Part shown: positions 1 through 13,411 of the stretch, piece by piece
How positions within the stretch are numbered: position 1 is the stretch's first letter
How the letters are laid out: every line of letters begins with the position of its first letter
Source: Patagioenas fasciata
Taxonomy: Eukaryota; Chordata; Aves; Columbiformes; Columbidae
Reading direction: 5' to 3'
DNA length: 64,000 bases
NCBI RefSeq assembly: GCF_037038585.1
Contig: NC_092525.1
Coordinates: 18,620,867-18,684,866, forward strand
Notes under the pieces: generated by a model
What the model was told of the DNA's origin: nothing
Database searches by the model: none
Seen by the model: only the letters and a program-made list of their open reading frames with translations
Program-made: the position numbers and the translations under genes

Positions 1-186
1 AAGTGGAAGGGGCTGTCAGGCACTGGAACAGGCTGCCCAGGGAAGTCACCATCCCTGGAGGGGTTTAACAGACACGGAGATGAGGTTCTTAGGAACATGG
101 CTTATTGCCAGAGTCAGGTTGTGGTTGGACTCGATGATCTTGAGGGTCTCTTCCAACCAAAATGATGCTACGATTCTGTGATTCTT
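1..186 (+). mobile_element. CR1 LINE fragment, 3' end
   Basis: The block carries the typical CR1 3' text: GGCACTGGAACAGGCTGCCC, then CATCCCTGGAGGGGTTTAA, then TTGGACTCGATGATCTTGAG and GGTCTCTTCCAACC, ending in an ATGATGCTACGATTCTGTGATTCT-like terminus. The copy is cut by the window edge. One segment (the 'cagtggtg' before 'gagtcaccatccctgg') is shortened compared with the copies at 14.3 and 20.7 kb. It is a 5'-truncated, inactive copy. CR1 is the dominant retroelement of bird genomes. Confidence 0.9.
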
Positions 187-2699
187 CCTGGAACCCTTTT
201 CTCCTGAGTTCTCCCTCTAGGATAGGAATGCACAGATCAGTTTGGAGGGGTTTTTGCAGACCTTCAGTTCTCCACTCATTCATCAACTGTGTTTCATTCA
301 GCTCCTGGACCAAAGCATTTCCCTGAAAGTGATTCATTCAGGGAAAAAAGTCCAGTGGAGCAGTGGATGGACCCCTATGCCTCCTGCAGCTCACTGAGTG
401 TCATTTTCAGCACCTGGGAATCTCGCATTGCCACCACACTGTTACCTTGAACCACAGCACAATTAAAAAGGGAAACTGAAGACCTTACTGATTTGTCACA
501 TGATGGGTTACCGTAGTCCATATCATGTAATTATAAGTGTAAAATCAGACAACTATGGTATTGTTTTAAAAAACAATGGACCTGAACGAATTATTTTTGA
601 AGAATTTCCGTCAGTTTATACTGTTTTGTTTTATAGGAGTCTTCATTTCCCCATTTGGCATCTTACACTGGCAAGAAAAGCTAAAACCACCTGAAATTCA
701 AAATGTTGAGAAGTGAATGTGAGGCAGACTATTGTGTTTTCATTTCCCAAGGTAAGAGAAAAACAGAAAGTAAGTAAGTTAAAGAAATGTTGCAACATAT
801 TTTAGTCTGGTAGAATTCTTACAGTTCAAGGGCTGTTGATCATACCAGGCAAGAAAATTTGCTTTTGAAGATAATACATATCATTTTTCAACCTGATAGT
901 GACCACTCAGTAAACATATAAATCTTAAATAACCTCACAGCATTTTAAAGGGAATGAACATACTGCCATTTAGTATAAACACAGCCAAAAATATCTTCTG
1001 TCATGTTTTGGAAACGCATTTTCCAAGTAGGCTGTTTTGGGTGATACATATATATTTGTGAGTAGTTTAACAGCCACGTACGGATATTTGAATGGTAGTA
1101 AGAGGAGGGAGGACCCACTGGCCGAGGAGCTGGGCTGATCCCTGTCTGTCCAGCTATCTCAATAGGAGAGGAAATACTGTCAGTCCCATTTTACAGATTG
1201 AAAAGTGAGATTTAGATTAAGTGTCTTGCTCAAATTCACAAAGGCAATCTTTGATACCACTTTGGGTCCTGCATCCTATTCCAGTCTCTTAATGTAACTA
1301 CGCTTCCCTTCAGTTATTACAAGTCCTTCATCCATTTATTTGACTTTTCTGAATATTGCAAAATTACTCGCTTCACAACTGAAGGGAATTCCTGGGGTTA
1401 AATGGCCCCAGCACCTTCTGCTGTTCCAACATCTAAACTAAAAAATACTTCTCTTCACACTCATCAAATATTTTGTTATGATATTATGTCTTTGATCCAA
1501 GAAATGTCAGAATACAGTGAATATACTGGTAATCTCAATGGGTATGCTCATCTCAGATGCATAATTCCGAAGTCTTTTTGAGTAGCATGGTCAGGTAATG
1601 TTTTTGCAGTGTAATTCTTTTAGCAATGCAGCAATCTATAAAATGACATTAAATCAAAAATATCCCAGAGTGGAAAAAAGAAAAAAATACTGATGCGTGA
1701 CCAAGGTATGCTTTGCTGGAAAATACATGGCTTTTCTGCTGTGAAGAAATAGGTACAACTATTCCATATTTTTTTAGATTTTTGTCTATAGTCAGGTCCG
1801 TTGAATCTCAAATTTCTCTTTTATTGAAGTATCATCTTCAAGGGACACTCAAGTAAATTCAAGGTAAACATTTATTTTATTTTATTTACAAAAAGAGTTG
1901 TTATGAAAACTGTTAATTGGTATTTACTTAAATTATTTTGTCATTTAAATAATCACCAAAGTATGATAATGTTTTATAGACTACTACGAATAGAAGTTTT
2001 CCCTCTGAGGTTTACATTTTACACATGACATCTGGGACGAATGATACTGTTCTCATGACATTTAAAAAATCAAAATCAGTCAAATGTCTGTTCTGAGTGT
2101 ATAAGAAAAATACAGAGGCTAACACATTACTCTGCATCGTTTTAAAACCGAACAGAAAAGTATCAGTCCTAGTACTCCACAGCCAAAAATTAAAAAAAAA
2201 GAAGAAATAAAAGCAGGATTGATCATTTAGTTGTCTAAAATTAGTAAAATGCAAACAATAAATTAGATGCAAGGTTTAAAGGATTTTTTTGCAAAATCCT
2301 ATTCAGTGCCAAAAACTAGGGGTTACTAGTAATAAAACAAGCAAGATCATGCATTATTTCAGCGTAACATAAAACTGCACTGTGTGCCTTAGACTCAAAG
2401 AGGAAAATACGAATAATATTGGATAAGCACATGCAACCCCCTGACTGGACTATTTATTTTTGTACAGAAATTCACACGACGTACATATTCTTTGTGATCC
2501 CTTCAAACTGCAGTGCTGCTCTCCTGACTGGCAAAAATGCAGTAACGAGTACATACTGCTGATTTTTTTTTTAACACCTAAATGTTTTAGCAAATGTTAC
2601 AACTGAGTATTCTGTGACCAAAACTGCTGCGCACAGCGGCGGGGGCGGGGGGGGGGACAAAAACCAAAAAAACCCACACAACCAAAAAACCAAGGAGAC

Positions 2700-3130
2700 A
2701 CAGTCAAGTCTGTATTGCTTCCATGTTAATTTGCGTTTCTGCGGTTGGTTTCCATGTGATTAAAGCCACCCAGCTGATCTCTGCTGACAGCCCTGCTGCC
2801 ACCGCCTGACCCAGGCTGACAATCTGGATAGAAATTGTAGGGCTGGCTGTTCAATGTCTGTGACTTTAACAGCATCGCTTTGGGCCCGGAATCAATTCTC
2901 TCTGTTTACAGACCATTTCACAGCCCTTTACCTGCAACATCACTTGTGTCAGTCCCATAAATACTTTGGTGTATATAATGCTTGAATTAGCATAATGGTT
3001 TAGGCACAGGGCTTTAAGCACAAAGAAGGACATGTCAACATGTTCTCTTCACTTAAGCAATTAAGAGCCATTATGCTGCTTCAGTGGAAATATCATCAAG
3101 GTTAAAGACAATCCCAAACACCCCTCTAAC
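2700..3130. promoter_or_regulatory. possible conserved non-coding element
   Basis: This 430-base block is free of simple repeats and CR1 sequence and has balanced composition. It is dense in homeodomain-type cores (TTAATTTG, GAATTAGCATAATGG, CAATTAAGAG) and E-box/bHLH-like CAGCTG. It has no open frame of note. The appearance is that of vertebrate developmental non-coding elements. The nearest developmental gene expected on this side, from the human gene order, is FOXD3. This is inference from texture only; no alignment could be made. Confidence 0.25.
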
Positions 3131-3696
3131 CTTTTTATTCTAAGTCTAATAAATGAGGCATAGAAATTGAAATGTTAGTAAACAGTGCTACTTGCAAGCT
3201 CTTTTTGTTTCATGTTTAATCAGACCTCTCATCCACCACTCGTGAAGTGTAAGGAAATGTGCACATTAACCATGGTCACAAGTTCAAAGGATTATTTTTC
3301 TTTTTGCAAATGCTCACCTCTCTGCCAAGGTTTGGTTTACATCTAATGTCAAGTTCTAGATGTTCTCACAGGGCAGTGTAAAAAAAAATAAACGTGTGAA
3401 GGTAACACACAGACTGGGTCACACACAAAGTATTTCTTGCCAAAGCCTTTATCTCTTTGCGTACTTTAATATCATCTGATTTTTCTGATGTTCACTCCGG
3501 GCTTTGTATTTTTCTCTCCATGTTACTTAGGAAAATGACACAGTCAAAAATTGTTATTATAATGGCTTGATCTTTATTTTAAGCTGGCAAGGTTTAGCTA
3601 AACCCAGAACTAAACTGCAGTTGCGCTCTTGTGTAATTCCGATGAGACACAGCATGGAGGAGCCTGGGCACTGAATTTTCATGGCTTGATGTTGGT

Positions 3697-3802
3697 ATGT
3701 GTGGTGGGGTTTTTATTGTTTTGTTTCACTTTGGTTTTTTGTTTGTTTTGTTGGGGTTTTTGGTGTGGTTTTGTGTGTGTGTGTGTGTTTGGGGTTTTTT
3801 TA
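3697..3802 (+). repeat. T/G-rich low-complexity tract with (TG)n core
   Basis: The plus strand is nearly all T and G for about 100 bases, with several GGGG/GGGT runs separated by T runs and an uninterrupted GTGTGTGTGTGTGT core near 3773-3787. The open frame across it (start at 3697) is composition driven and is not a gene. G-runs could form quadruplex and the TG core could form Z-DNA. Confidence 0.8.
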
Positions 3803-4438
3803 AATTAATTTGTAATACTCAATCCCTTGATTCTGAAGGCTTTGAGAAGTCTTGGGAGAAAGTGGGAGACAAAGTAAGCAGATGTAGCATAAAGAGAGAG
3901 ACAGAAAAAAACAAACCTTTAGTAGGCAAAAGCCCTGTCATCGCAAATCCTGCAAACAGCAGAGCAATCGTTTCACTCTGATGCCACTCTTGTGCCAGAG
4001 ATGAGGAACAACCACTTCCAAATGTGGAGGAAGCAACATAACCCCCAAAAACACGATGATTCGAAGGGAAAGGTTGACAGACACCACAGTCCCCAAAGTC
4101 TGTATCCCCCGTCCTGCAGCAGCACGTGCAGTGCACAGTGTGTCATTGTATTAGCTTGGCAGCCCAGCACCAGCTTTTGCAGCTTAGAAGGCTCATCTTT
4201 AACCAAAAGGGACGATTTTGGTGGTCAGAAGAGCCACTTCAAGTCCAAGCTCAGTAGTCTTGAGTTTGTAGCACCGAAGACAGAATTACCTCAGTGCTTT
4301 CCTAGACTCTGTCTATGTACCAAGCACCCTCCTAAGCTAAATCCTTCTTTTCTTGCTGCAGTATTTGAAGTATTCAATGTTTGGGAAATACTTGAGCTCT
4401 GTTGTAGGTTAACATAAATGTTGGAGATGAAACAACTT

Positions 4439-4512
4439 TCTTTTATTAATGCTTTGATTAAATTTTAATTTTTTTATTAATGCTTTTATTAAATTTTTAA
4501 TTAATGCTTTTA
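4439..4512. repeat. short AT-rich tandem repeat, about 3 units
   Basis: A unit reading approximately TTTTATTAATGCTTT, then GATTAAATTTTAA, recurs three times in a row at about 25-36 base spacing (4442, 4475, 4500), the last copy partial. Units differ by a few substitutions and in the length of T-runs. This is a small local duplication, with no sign of function. Confidence 0.7.
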
Positions 4513-7500
4513 GTCACTTGCCCAAATCTTTTGGAAGAAGAGAGCGAATGGGCAGTGTGGGCTACCTCACTTGTCTAAAGGCTGCAAAAATTCAATGGCA
4601 AGTACATGCAGTGGCTAAAAGCCAGGTTTCTGTGGCATTCATTGCAGTACTTGCTCTCTAACAATTCCATGCTTCCGTATGTCTGTTAGCTTTCTCTTCA
4701 GGAATCTTGCTGCCATCTTGGCTACTAGAAGTGACACTCCTGGATGCCCAAAGGGACAGTAGGCAGTGGCAGCTCCCTCAGGAAAGGGGATGATCCTGAG
4801 CCCTCCATCTGGGGCTGTGCTTGGCAGCCTGAGTGGCTTTGTGGGCACAAAACTTTGCATAGTTTGCCTCCATTCGTAGAGCTTTTAATTTTTTTTTTCC
4901 TAAGAATATACAGTTCTCATCCTCCAAAGAGAACACTTTGGATCACTCTAATTGCAATTTTCAAGAACCTCACCATTCTCCAGGAGAACATGCAGAATTT
5001 TTGTACGGATCATCTCATCCTGCCTGCATCCAAACTCCGTCCCCCCTCCCTGCTGCCGCTCCACGCTGAGATATGGCAGCACCTGGAAACAGCTTCACTC
5101 CAGAAGAGGTTTAAACAAATCTCACCTTCATTTCAATACCATCAGCTTAAGCTGCAAACCCAGAAGCCTGATGGAAGTGAATTGCCTTCTTATTTTATGC
5201 TACCCCCTCAGGACCATCCTGAGACGATTGCCAAATTACAGAAGAGATTTCCTCAGAACGAGGCAGAGCTGATATTAAGATAGGCTCACTTTTAAAGAGA
5301 TCCAGCTATGGTAACTTTATAATTGAGCCATTTTGTTCTGCTCTCAATCAGCTTCAAATCGAAGGACAAATTGCTCAGTGAAAGCACAGGTTGCAGTTTG
5401 AAAACTGACAATAATAAGTAAACATTACAGTCTGATTTGATCTGCTCTCACTCCAGTGTAATAACTTTCTTTGAAGGGTGGTTTGAGATACATGGTAATG
5501 CCTGGAGGCCAAGAACTTGATTTTGTTCTTCTTACAAGTTCTTTGCGCTGCAGTCTCTGTACTATATATCAGAGGATGCTTGGCAGCTTCTCTTGACTAA
5601 CCATGAGTGTCATCCACATTCTTCAGGTGAGCGAACCGCAGAGCATGGCTGAGCTGCGCTGGGGCACTGCTGCATAGCCATCCGTATTTCATCAATCAAT
5701 ATGGCTTGATAAAAACCTGCAGATTGCACATCCAAGGTGTGCAGGAGCACCAAGGAAGCTCCTGCAACAGGATTTCTGTTCCACGTTCAGGTCTCAGGGG
5801 GCAAGTTGTGTTCCTTCCCCTAAAGTGATGCTCATCTTCTGTTGCAAGGGTTCTCCCCTGTTTCCTGAAGAAAATAGACTGGATGGTGTTTGGGGCTTGG
5901 ATGGGAAAACTGTTTTACAGAGATGAGAGTCATGCAGAAGGGTCATTGCAGAAAGGTCTCTGCTCTGAACAGAGGCAATACATTATACACTCACCCTATA
6001 CGCTTCATACAGCACCTTCCAAACTGACAGCTACTTAATAGTCCCTTTTCTCTTCTATGTTTAGAGCTACAAAGATTGTTTTTAGTATATAGTAACACTT
6101 TAGCACCTTTTGAGGATCTCAAAGCAGATATTAATTAAGCTTCCTAGCACCTATGGGAAGGGAGTAAATAGCCCAATTGCCACTTTATAGAAAGGAAATG
6201 ACTGGCCAAGGTCATCCACTGAGGCAAAGCTGGGAACAGCATGGAGGCGATAAAACTAGAATTACGCAGCTGCCTTTTCTCCGAAGAAAGATAGCCCAAA
6301 ATAAGGGCTCACCTGAACTTTTACTCAAATTTTGGGGAAAAATGTGCAAAACAGTTCATAAGAGTTTTCCCATCTACACCACAAAATCTCTGTTCCATTT
6401 TCCAGCCCTGAATCTGAACATTCTTACTCCATCTGCAACAGGGTCTATGCTTGATGAATGGATACAGCAGATATTATGCTGTTGGTAGGATTCTTTTATA
6501 AGTAATTTTTTTTTTCTTTTAGTCTGATTTTCTAAAGATACAGATACATAAAGATAATGTTCATTCTGATATGTTTCCTGTAGCTAGATATTAGTCTAAT
6601 TTACCTATTAAAACAGCCCGCAACAGATCCAAAATTATGAATCTATATTTTTCCTGGAAATTTCCTAGTTAAAGAAAAATAATTGCAAAAGATTATGACA
6701 ACAACTGAGAGTAACTGAAAACAAGGACTTTTGGAATGTATTACGGTGCAATTTCTTTTGGGACCCAAGCAGTGTTGGTCCATCCCCTAGAAGTTACAAA
6801 GACAGAGCTGTATTTGCTCCCAAACAGCTGCCAGGATCTGAACTCATTGGGAGAAATAAGGATCAGAACAGCCTCTGCAACACTGTGGAAAGTGCTTCTT
6901 CCGTTGTCTTGGGCTGGAAGGATTTCGGAACTTACTTTTCAGGGTTGTTCTCAGCAATGGAAACAGAAACAGAATCCAGAAAGCACTTTGAGCAGCACAG
7001 CAGTTCTGTGGGCATTTGGCACTTACATATTATAGCTCTAGAACAGCAGTTGTAGCTGAGATCGCGTCAGCACCTTCTGAAGCCTCAGTGCCCACTGCTT
7101 GTGTTAGGATAGATTTACCATCTCCTGGTGACAATGTAGGACCTACCACAAGAAGTGATTCCACCCAAAAGGAAAAGCAGGCATCGCCACTGACATTCTC
7201 ATTATTTTCTCTTTCTCATTTGTCATTCAGACATCCCTGTCCACTTTCACCCTACAAAATAAATTGTAATTGAAAGCATGTTCCTATGTTTTGAGGCTAG
7301 AACGACTCTGTGATCATTTAGCTTTATCCAGGCTTTAACAAATGCTGCCACAAATGCTTATTCCACTTTTTTCTGCATGAAGAAATAAGGAGCACTTGTA
7401 CAAATGACATGTATGTCAATCTTTAGGTCACAATACTTCCTGCAGTTGTATCTCAAGTGGCAGACATCAAGCTAAAGGCATTTAAGAATTAACAGTCTGT

Positions 7501-8817
7501 ACCCAAGACAAGAAATGGAGTTTATAAAACAGGTGGATGAAGACCAGTATTCACTTGCATCACATTAAAGCAAATCCATTTATATTTTATTTCCTATATA
7601 CTGACTTGAATGTGCATTTTTATAATAATCAGACTCCACTGTTTCTGTAGGATATATGCTATTTGCATGTGGATCGGTATGGCCTGGTAGACCTTCTGTG
7701 TGAGAAATGGTCCATCAGAGGAGGAGACACTGTCCAGACAATTCTGTAGCGATCCACTAACCACCCCGGCCAAGGGTTTGTCTTTCCACCCTGAATCCAT
7801 GCATAGATCATAGGATTCTTCCGTAATGCTGTAAGTTGTACTTAAAATAGAGGGAAAAGTTAGCACCTGGTGCTGTAGGCAGCGACAGTTCTCTGGATTT
7901 TTGTACAACGGCTCACTTATATTGGTATTGCTATCCTGGGTGCATATTAACCATGATTGAAACAACGCCCATTGGAAGTCTTAAAACCTTAACCACCAGT
8001 TTTACTTCTAAAATAAAGTAAACTGCCAAAAGTTCTGATAAAAGTGACAATTTATATTTTTAAGTAGCACGTCCGGAATTTTCCTATAGCTGTAGACAAA
8101 GGAATTCTTACCAAGATAAGTATAAGAGCACCAATAAATTTAAGGTAGCTTATGCAAGTTAGGCACTAATGAATGTCATCTTCTGTTTTGTCATGAAAAA
8201 AGATCTTTCTGCTGCTAAAGGAGACTGATTTAGATTATGAATAGCTGTAGTGATTTGCAAAAATGGCTCCAGAGAGATAGACTGAGATTCCATATACTCA
8301 TGGCACTTGAGGTTTCTGCCCTTTTTGTTGAAAATTAATTTGTCCTGTGGGTTATTGGATTCTAGCTCAGCCAATGTATATTGCTCAGTCATCACAAATT
8401 TACTTAAAATTTAGTGTAGCTGAAGTTCATTCAACGAGACAAAAGTCTACAGTTGAAAGCTTCTAAAAATCTTTTTAAAAAACTGGCTAACGGTGTAATT
8501 GAAAGCACTGGAATCAAAGTAGATTTACAAAATGTTTTGCAGTTGTCAATATATGGCTTATTGTATTAAAGGTGCTCTTCAGTTTCCCCTTTAGATGGTG
8601 AAAACAAATGTGTGGCTTACTGTCTCCTTCATGCAAGGGGCTTTTTGTGGCTGCTCCCATGTCTCACACTCAAAACTTACATTCCTAAAATGAAAAAAGG
8701 CACCTTGTAACGTATTCTACAGCTTCCTACACTACTTCTTTAATTTGACACATATTCTTTTTTATGAACTAGGGAGAGAAACTCTGGTTATAAAATGTCA
8801 AATGCCTCCCCTTACGT
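4513..8817. other. intergenic DNA, no gene recognised
   Basis: Unique-looking AT-rich sequence. The longest open frame is 179 codons on the plus strand (4744-5283). It matches no family I know, has no start context or splice partners of interest, and is overlapped by another frame, so I do not call it a gene. No repeat family, RNA gene or promoter-like CpG cluster was recognised. Confidence 0.5.
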
Positions 8818-8882
8818 ACCCTTTTCTTTTTTTTTTCTTCCTTTTTTTTTCTCCTTTTTTTTTTTTTCTTTTTCCCTCTGTT
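8818..8882 (+). repeat. polypyrimidine T/C tract
   Basis: About 65 bases of almost pure T and C with T-runs of 8-13 broken by C or CC. It is a simple low-complexity tract with no adjacent exon. Confidence 0.85.
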
Positions 8883-10100
8883 TACCTTTGATGCTTGACT
8901 AGAAATTTTATTTGTATTCTTGGAATCCCCATCTAGTTAGTGCCATTACTTCTTAGGATTAAACCTTGCTGCTGCTTGTAAATTCGATGTCCCAAAGACA
9001 AATAGGTTAAGGTTAAAAAAAATCTAATTCTGTTCAAATCAGCAAGCTTCTTGTTTAAATTAAAAGACTGTAACTAATTTGATTGATAGGCCCAAGTCAT
9101 CTGTTAGCCACCGCGCTGGTGAATGTGACCACGGAACCACCACCAACGGGGATCCCGAGGTAGAGGTTATCGGAAATAAAACCCTGCAAAGGTACCTGTG
9201 GTGCAAAAACTAACACAGGCAATGATAGGAGGAGGGATGAGTAAAGAATAAGCAGATCTTAAACATTCACAGGAGAGTGGCTTTTCATTAACTATAAAGG
9301 ACAAAAGTCTTCCTGAAGAGAAGTAATTCTCCTTATTTTAAGCTTTATCAGAAACAGTTTCATGTCTCATCTAAAAGATGGGGATTTTTAAAAAGAAAAA
9401 TACAGAGGCAAATAGAACTGATGGTATATGGGAAAAGCTCATTTTGTGCACAGCTACTGTGGATTGTTCCCAAGTAGTAAGGCTATAAACAGTTTGTTTG
9501 TGTTCTTTCTACCAGGAATTATGCTTTAAAAAGACAAACAAGAATTTAAAATTCAGTTTAAATTTAATAATAAAATCACTTCATATACATCTTAGGTAAA
9601 TAAGAGGAAACATTCTGAGTAAGAACTCATGCACAGTCCCAATCTCTGCTCAGCTGGCTATTTTTTATGTTTCAATGTATTTTTTTTTATTCCTAGCTCT
9701 AGTGATATATCTGAATGCAAGTGATCAGCTTTAAGCTCTGAGGCTCTCATCTCTTTGCTTGATACACAAGGCTTATACAATTGCAAGAAATGAGATACAG
9801 AGCGATAACCAAATCGTGACACAATGGACTGGAAATTTTAGATTAATAAACCTCTTTCGGAAGAGAACTAAATAACTTTTACAGTTTTATCTATGGCTAT
9901 TTGTTTCTTTGAAGATTTATGGTCCTTGCAACAGATCCGCATCTTATCTTTCACTCTTCAGATTAAAGGAAGATGATTTTAAACAGGCTTCTGACTGGCA
10001 TAATCTGGAATTGCAGATGATCTCCCTTTAAAAAAATGCTAAAAGTGAACTTGCAAATCAAATGAGAAGATCATTACACATGTCAGGAGGCTGAGAAAAA
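8883..10100. other. intergenic DNA, no gene recognised
   Basis: AT-rich single-copy sequence. A short GC-richer stretch near 9100-9180 (GCCACCGCGCTGGTGAATG, then CCACGGAACCACCACCAACG) stands out locally, but it has no long open frame and no splice signals that make a coherent exon. Confidence 0.45.
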
Positions 10101-10129
10101 AAAAAGAGGGAGAAAAAAAACCCCAAACA

Positions 10130-10910
10130 ACTACATTAAGCTGAACAAAATCTAATCCTTATTATTGGGCCCCGGTATCCTCAGGCAGCCCTTTATCAGC
10201 CAGGTGCAATCCGTAATGCCTAACAAGGAATTAAAACTTTTCATGCTGCTGCTACTTTAATTGATTGATGCTAAAAGTTTAGCAACGAAAAATCTAAGCA
10301 GCTATTACAAAGCTCCTCTAAGCAAGCCCCGTCCTTTGAAAGCGGGCTCCTCAATTGAAACTGGCAGCCCACATTTTTAGGTTTCAAGCAGCTCTGTCAT
10401 TCTAGGAGGAATGTGTCTGCCACTTCACACGATAGCTTGAGCTGAAAGACATGTACTTGGAATCAGAGAATCAATAGAACACTTAATGGACAATTAGGAG
10501 AACAGCTGGAGGACTGTCAAAGGCCCATCTGTACACAGCTCCAGCCTGGCCAGGGCACACACAGCTCCCTGCCCCGGGGCACCCTCACTAAATCCCCCTT
10601 TCATTTCACATCTCATCTTAATATAGTATTCCTTTTTTTTTTTTTCTTTTCTTTTTCATTACAAAGTTTAACACGTGTAGAAAATTATGGAAATTGCTCG
10701 GGCCATTTGTCAACTTATATCATGTGAATTGATCAATAAATTTCACCACTTTGTTGTTAATGTAGATAAATTTTGGCATTTAATTAAGCTACAGTGAAAA
10801 TGTGGCCACTTTTAATTTCAGCAGATGCTACCTTTTCATCTGTAATACAGGAATACATTGGCAAATACAATCCAGTCGCTAAATATTTATAGACAACATG
10901 ACAATTCCTA
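10130..10910. promoter_or_regulatory. possible conserved non-coding element(s)
   Basis: Two repeat-free stretches flank a poly-T tract at 10631-10657. The left one (10140-10400) has many homeodomain/SOX/LEF-like cores: TAATCCTTATTATTGGGCCC, CTTTAATTGATTGATGC, CTATTACAAAGC, CTTTGAAAGCGGG, CTCAATTGAAAC. The right one (10660-10910) has TCATTACAAAGTTTAACACG, GAATTGATCAATAAATTTC and GCATTTAATTAAGC. The density of such cores without any open frame suggests an enhancer, perhaps for FOXD3 by gene order. This is an inference; conservation was not tested. Confidence 0.3.
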
Positions 10911-13405
10911 AAAGAGTTATCATCAGTGATTCTGGTTCTGAAACAATTAACGTTGTTTAAAAGAGCTCATGTGGAAAGCTGGTATAAATTCTGAACAGCA
11001 GATTAAGTTATGGCTGCACATACATTGCATATATATAAAGCACATGAATCTACACGTTATAAACACATATGCCCATACTGATTATTTTAGGAATACTGTC
11101 TTCAGCATATAAACATACATAAAATCTGATAAACCGAGATGCAAATTCCCATATGCATAAGTACTTGTGCACTACATACATCTTTACAGATGTATCTGCG
11201 AATTAGACCTATATAATGATATTTATCTTTAATTGAGCTACTTTGCAAAAATGTAATGAGAGACTGATCTCGGGAAGTACCATCACAGAAGGAAACATTT
11301 CATATATAAACAGTTTATGTAGAATAACTAGGAGTTGACAAAGGCATTGCTGTTTATAATAATAAATGTATTTAACTTTTAAAAATGCCAAGTAAATTTC
11401 TAGACCACGATAATCACGGATCAGCCTTTAAACTTCCCAATCTTTTCTAAGCACACACAGATTTGGCCAGACAATAAGAAACGTAAATGAACATTTTAGG
11501 CTCTCGATATGGCCTTAGGGAGCCCGAGATGAAATCCTGGCTCTGACAGCCAGAGGCCCCAGCCTCAGCGCCTGACATGATGAACTGCTGGAGCTCATCC
11601 CAGCGGCCGGGGGGAGGAGGATGCCTGGTGGTGATATTGCCAGAGCCTCTGGGTAGGAAAAACCTTGAAATCCCATCGCTGGTTTTACTCTAATCCCCCC
11701 GACCTGTAGTTTTTGCTAGAGAACTTGCTTATCATTTAGAGGACAACGGTGCTGGCAGCGTGAACATGCGTACAGGGAGAAACCACAACCACGGGAATTG
11801 GTGGTGGCCACACACACCTGAGCCTTAGGAAGGACTCTCTGTAACTTGAGTGGAGAGATTCAGCATCTTCCCACACTCAGGCAACAAAACAATCCTACAT
11901 TCAAGCACCACGCTGATGGGCAGACATCCAGCATCCCATAGGTAAAACTCCTTTTGTTTGATTCCATTGTGACTTTCTCAGTTTTCACTACTGGGTAAAG
12001 TCCTCTAACTTGATAAGAAAAAAAAAAAGAGACCCACTCAGACACACCGATCATTTTGAAAGCGGAGTTTCTGGTTTTGTGGATTTGTCACCACTGCAGA
12101 ATGTTTTATTTTCTAGTTTTCAGAGAAACGGGTCAGCAGATTTCTCGAAGTTGCTGGGGAGTTGAGGGAAGGGAACTGTGCAATCTGAGACTGGCTTGGA
12201 GCCAAGGACTGCAATTAATGCAGAGGGAACAGGGAATCCAAATGCAGTGACTGTGGTTTATGTACGGCATTTGAACCATGGGGAAATATCTGGACAGTAC
12301 AGAATATACTCAGTAAATATGGAACATTCTAACCAAATCTTGAGTCATTGAAATTATCTCATTGGCCTTTCCTCTTAAACAGGAGGCTTTGTCTCAGCTT
12401 ACCAAGGCTGCTTTTTTTTTTAGGTTTCACAGCAGAGGCATTTACTCCTCCTCGACTGGATCAACACGAGTTCATCAGTGCAGGTCTGTGATTCCCATTC
12501 CTGCTGGCACCGCGATGTGGAATCTCTCGCTGAGAAAGAGCGGAGATGCAGAGGGGAGCTCGGGCCAGGCTTGCGCTGCGGCTCCTGCCGTGGGCCACCT
12601 GGCCTCCCCGTGCACAGAAAATGCTCCCAGAACCCTCCAAAGAGCCTGTGCGTATGTACGAACCCTCACTGGTACACAGGCACACGAGGAGGAAAGCGGT
12701 TCCAGTTGAGAATGGTCCAGCCCAGAAGCTGTAACTTCTGCACAGTATGACACTGAAGTGGACTTTGGACAGCGGAAAGAGGCATGTTGGGATGGTATGT
12801 GAGAGTTACTGTGTTTACCTTCTTTGGCCTCTGCATTCCATGGCATTTTTTCATGTGAAATTGGAAAAACTTGGGAGGTTATTTTTTTGTTTGGTTGGTT
12901 TTGGTTTTTTGTGTTTGATTGTTTTTTTTAAATAGTTTACAGATCTAAAAATCTCAGTGCCAGTTGCTACAGCTAAATGTCATGTGCACCCCCAGTGGTG
13001 ATATCAATGGTGATACCCACTCCTGAGCTGTTTTACCATTCACCCTTTCTCCCAGTTTCTGTTGCAGAAGCAGCAAAGGGACCCATCCCAGCAGCAAACC
13101 CCTGAACCCAGCCTGGCAACGACAGCTCCCGCACCCCGCAAGGCTGCCCTGCCGCAGAGCCGTCTTCAGTGAAGTGAAAGATGCTCAACAGTTTGAGACG
13201 GCAAAGCTTATTTCTCAGCCTGATGACGTCATGAGGAATATTTACCAAGATGTTAATGGTCAAGGCCTAAACTCTAGACAGGACAGGATTACACTAGAAT
13301 AAGCAACAAGTATGTATATTAAACTTTTTTTTTTTTAAAAAAAGATCCCAATAACAACAAATCCATTTGTCTACTTCACCAGTAGAGCATTTTTGTGGGA
13401 GATCC
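10911..13405. other. intergenic DNA, no gene recognised
   Basis: Mostly AT-rich unique sequence, with a GC-richer patch around 11510-11830 and another around 12470-12720. The latter gives open frames in several phases on both strands (up to 123 codons), which is the usual effect of GC content and not a gene. A T/G-rich low-complexity run lies at about 12880-12935. Confidence 0.45.
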
Positions 13406-13411
13406 CTATTT

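Larger units (their letters stand above)
187..4438. other. intergenic DNA, no gene recognised
   Basis: AT-rich single-copy-looking sequence on the far 3' side of ATG4C. Only short open frames occur (105-141 codons at most, near 3.8-4.4 kb, overlapping on both strands), without recognisable protein families or convincing splice partners. It contains a G-run at about 2638-2656, a T/G-rich tract (3697-3802) and a non-repetitive block at 2700-3130, each listed separately. Confidence 0.6.

Noticed and set aside
4744-5283. 179-codon plus-strand open frame
   Set aside because: No recognisable domain or family, overlapped by another open frame, in an AT-rich intergenic setting with no promoter or splice partners. 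Most likely chance.
12461-12854. Cluster of overlapping frames on both strands
   Set aside because: At least five frames overlap in a locally GC-rich patch. None has protein-like features or splice partners.
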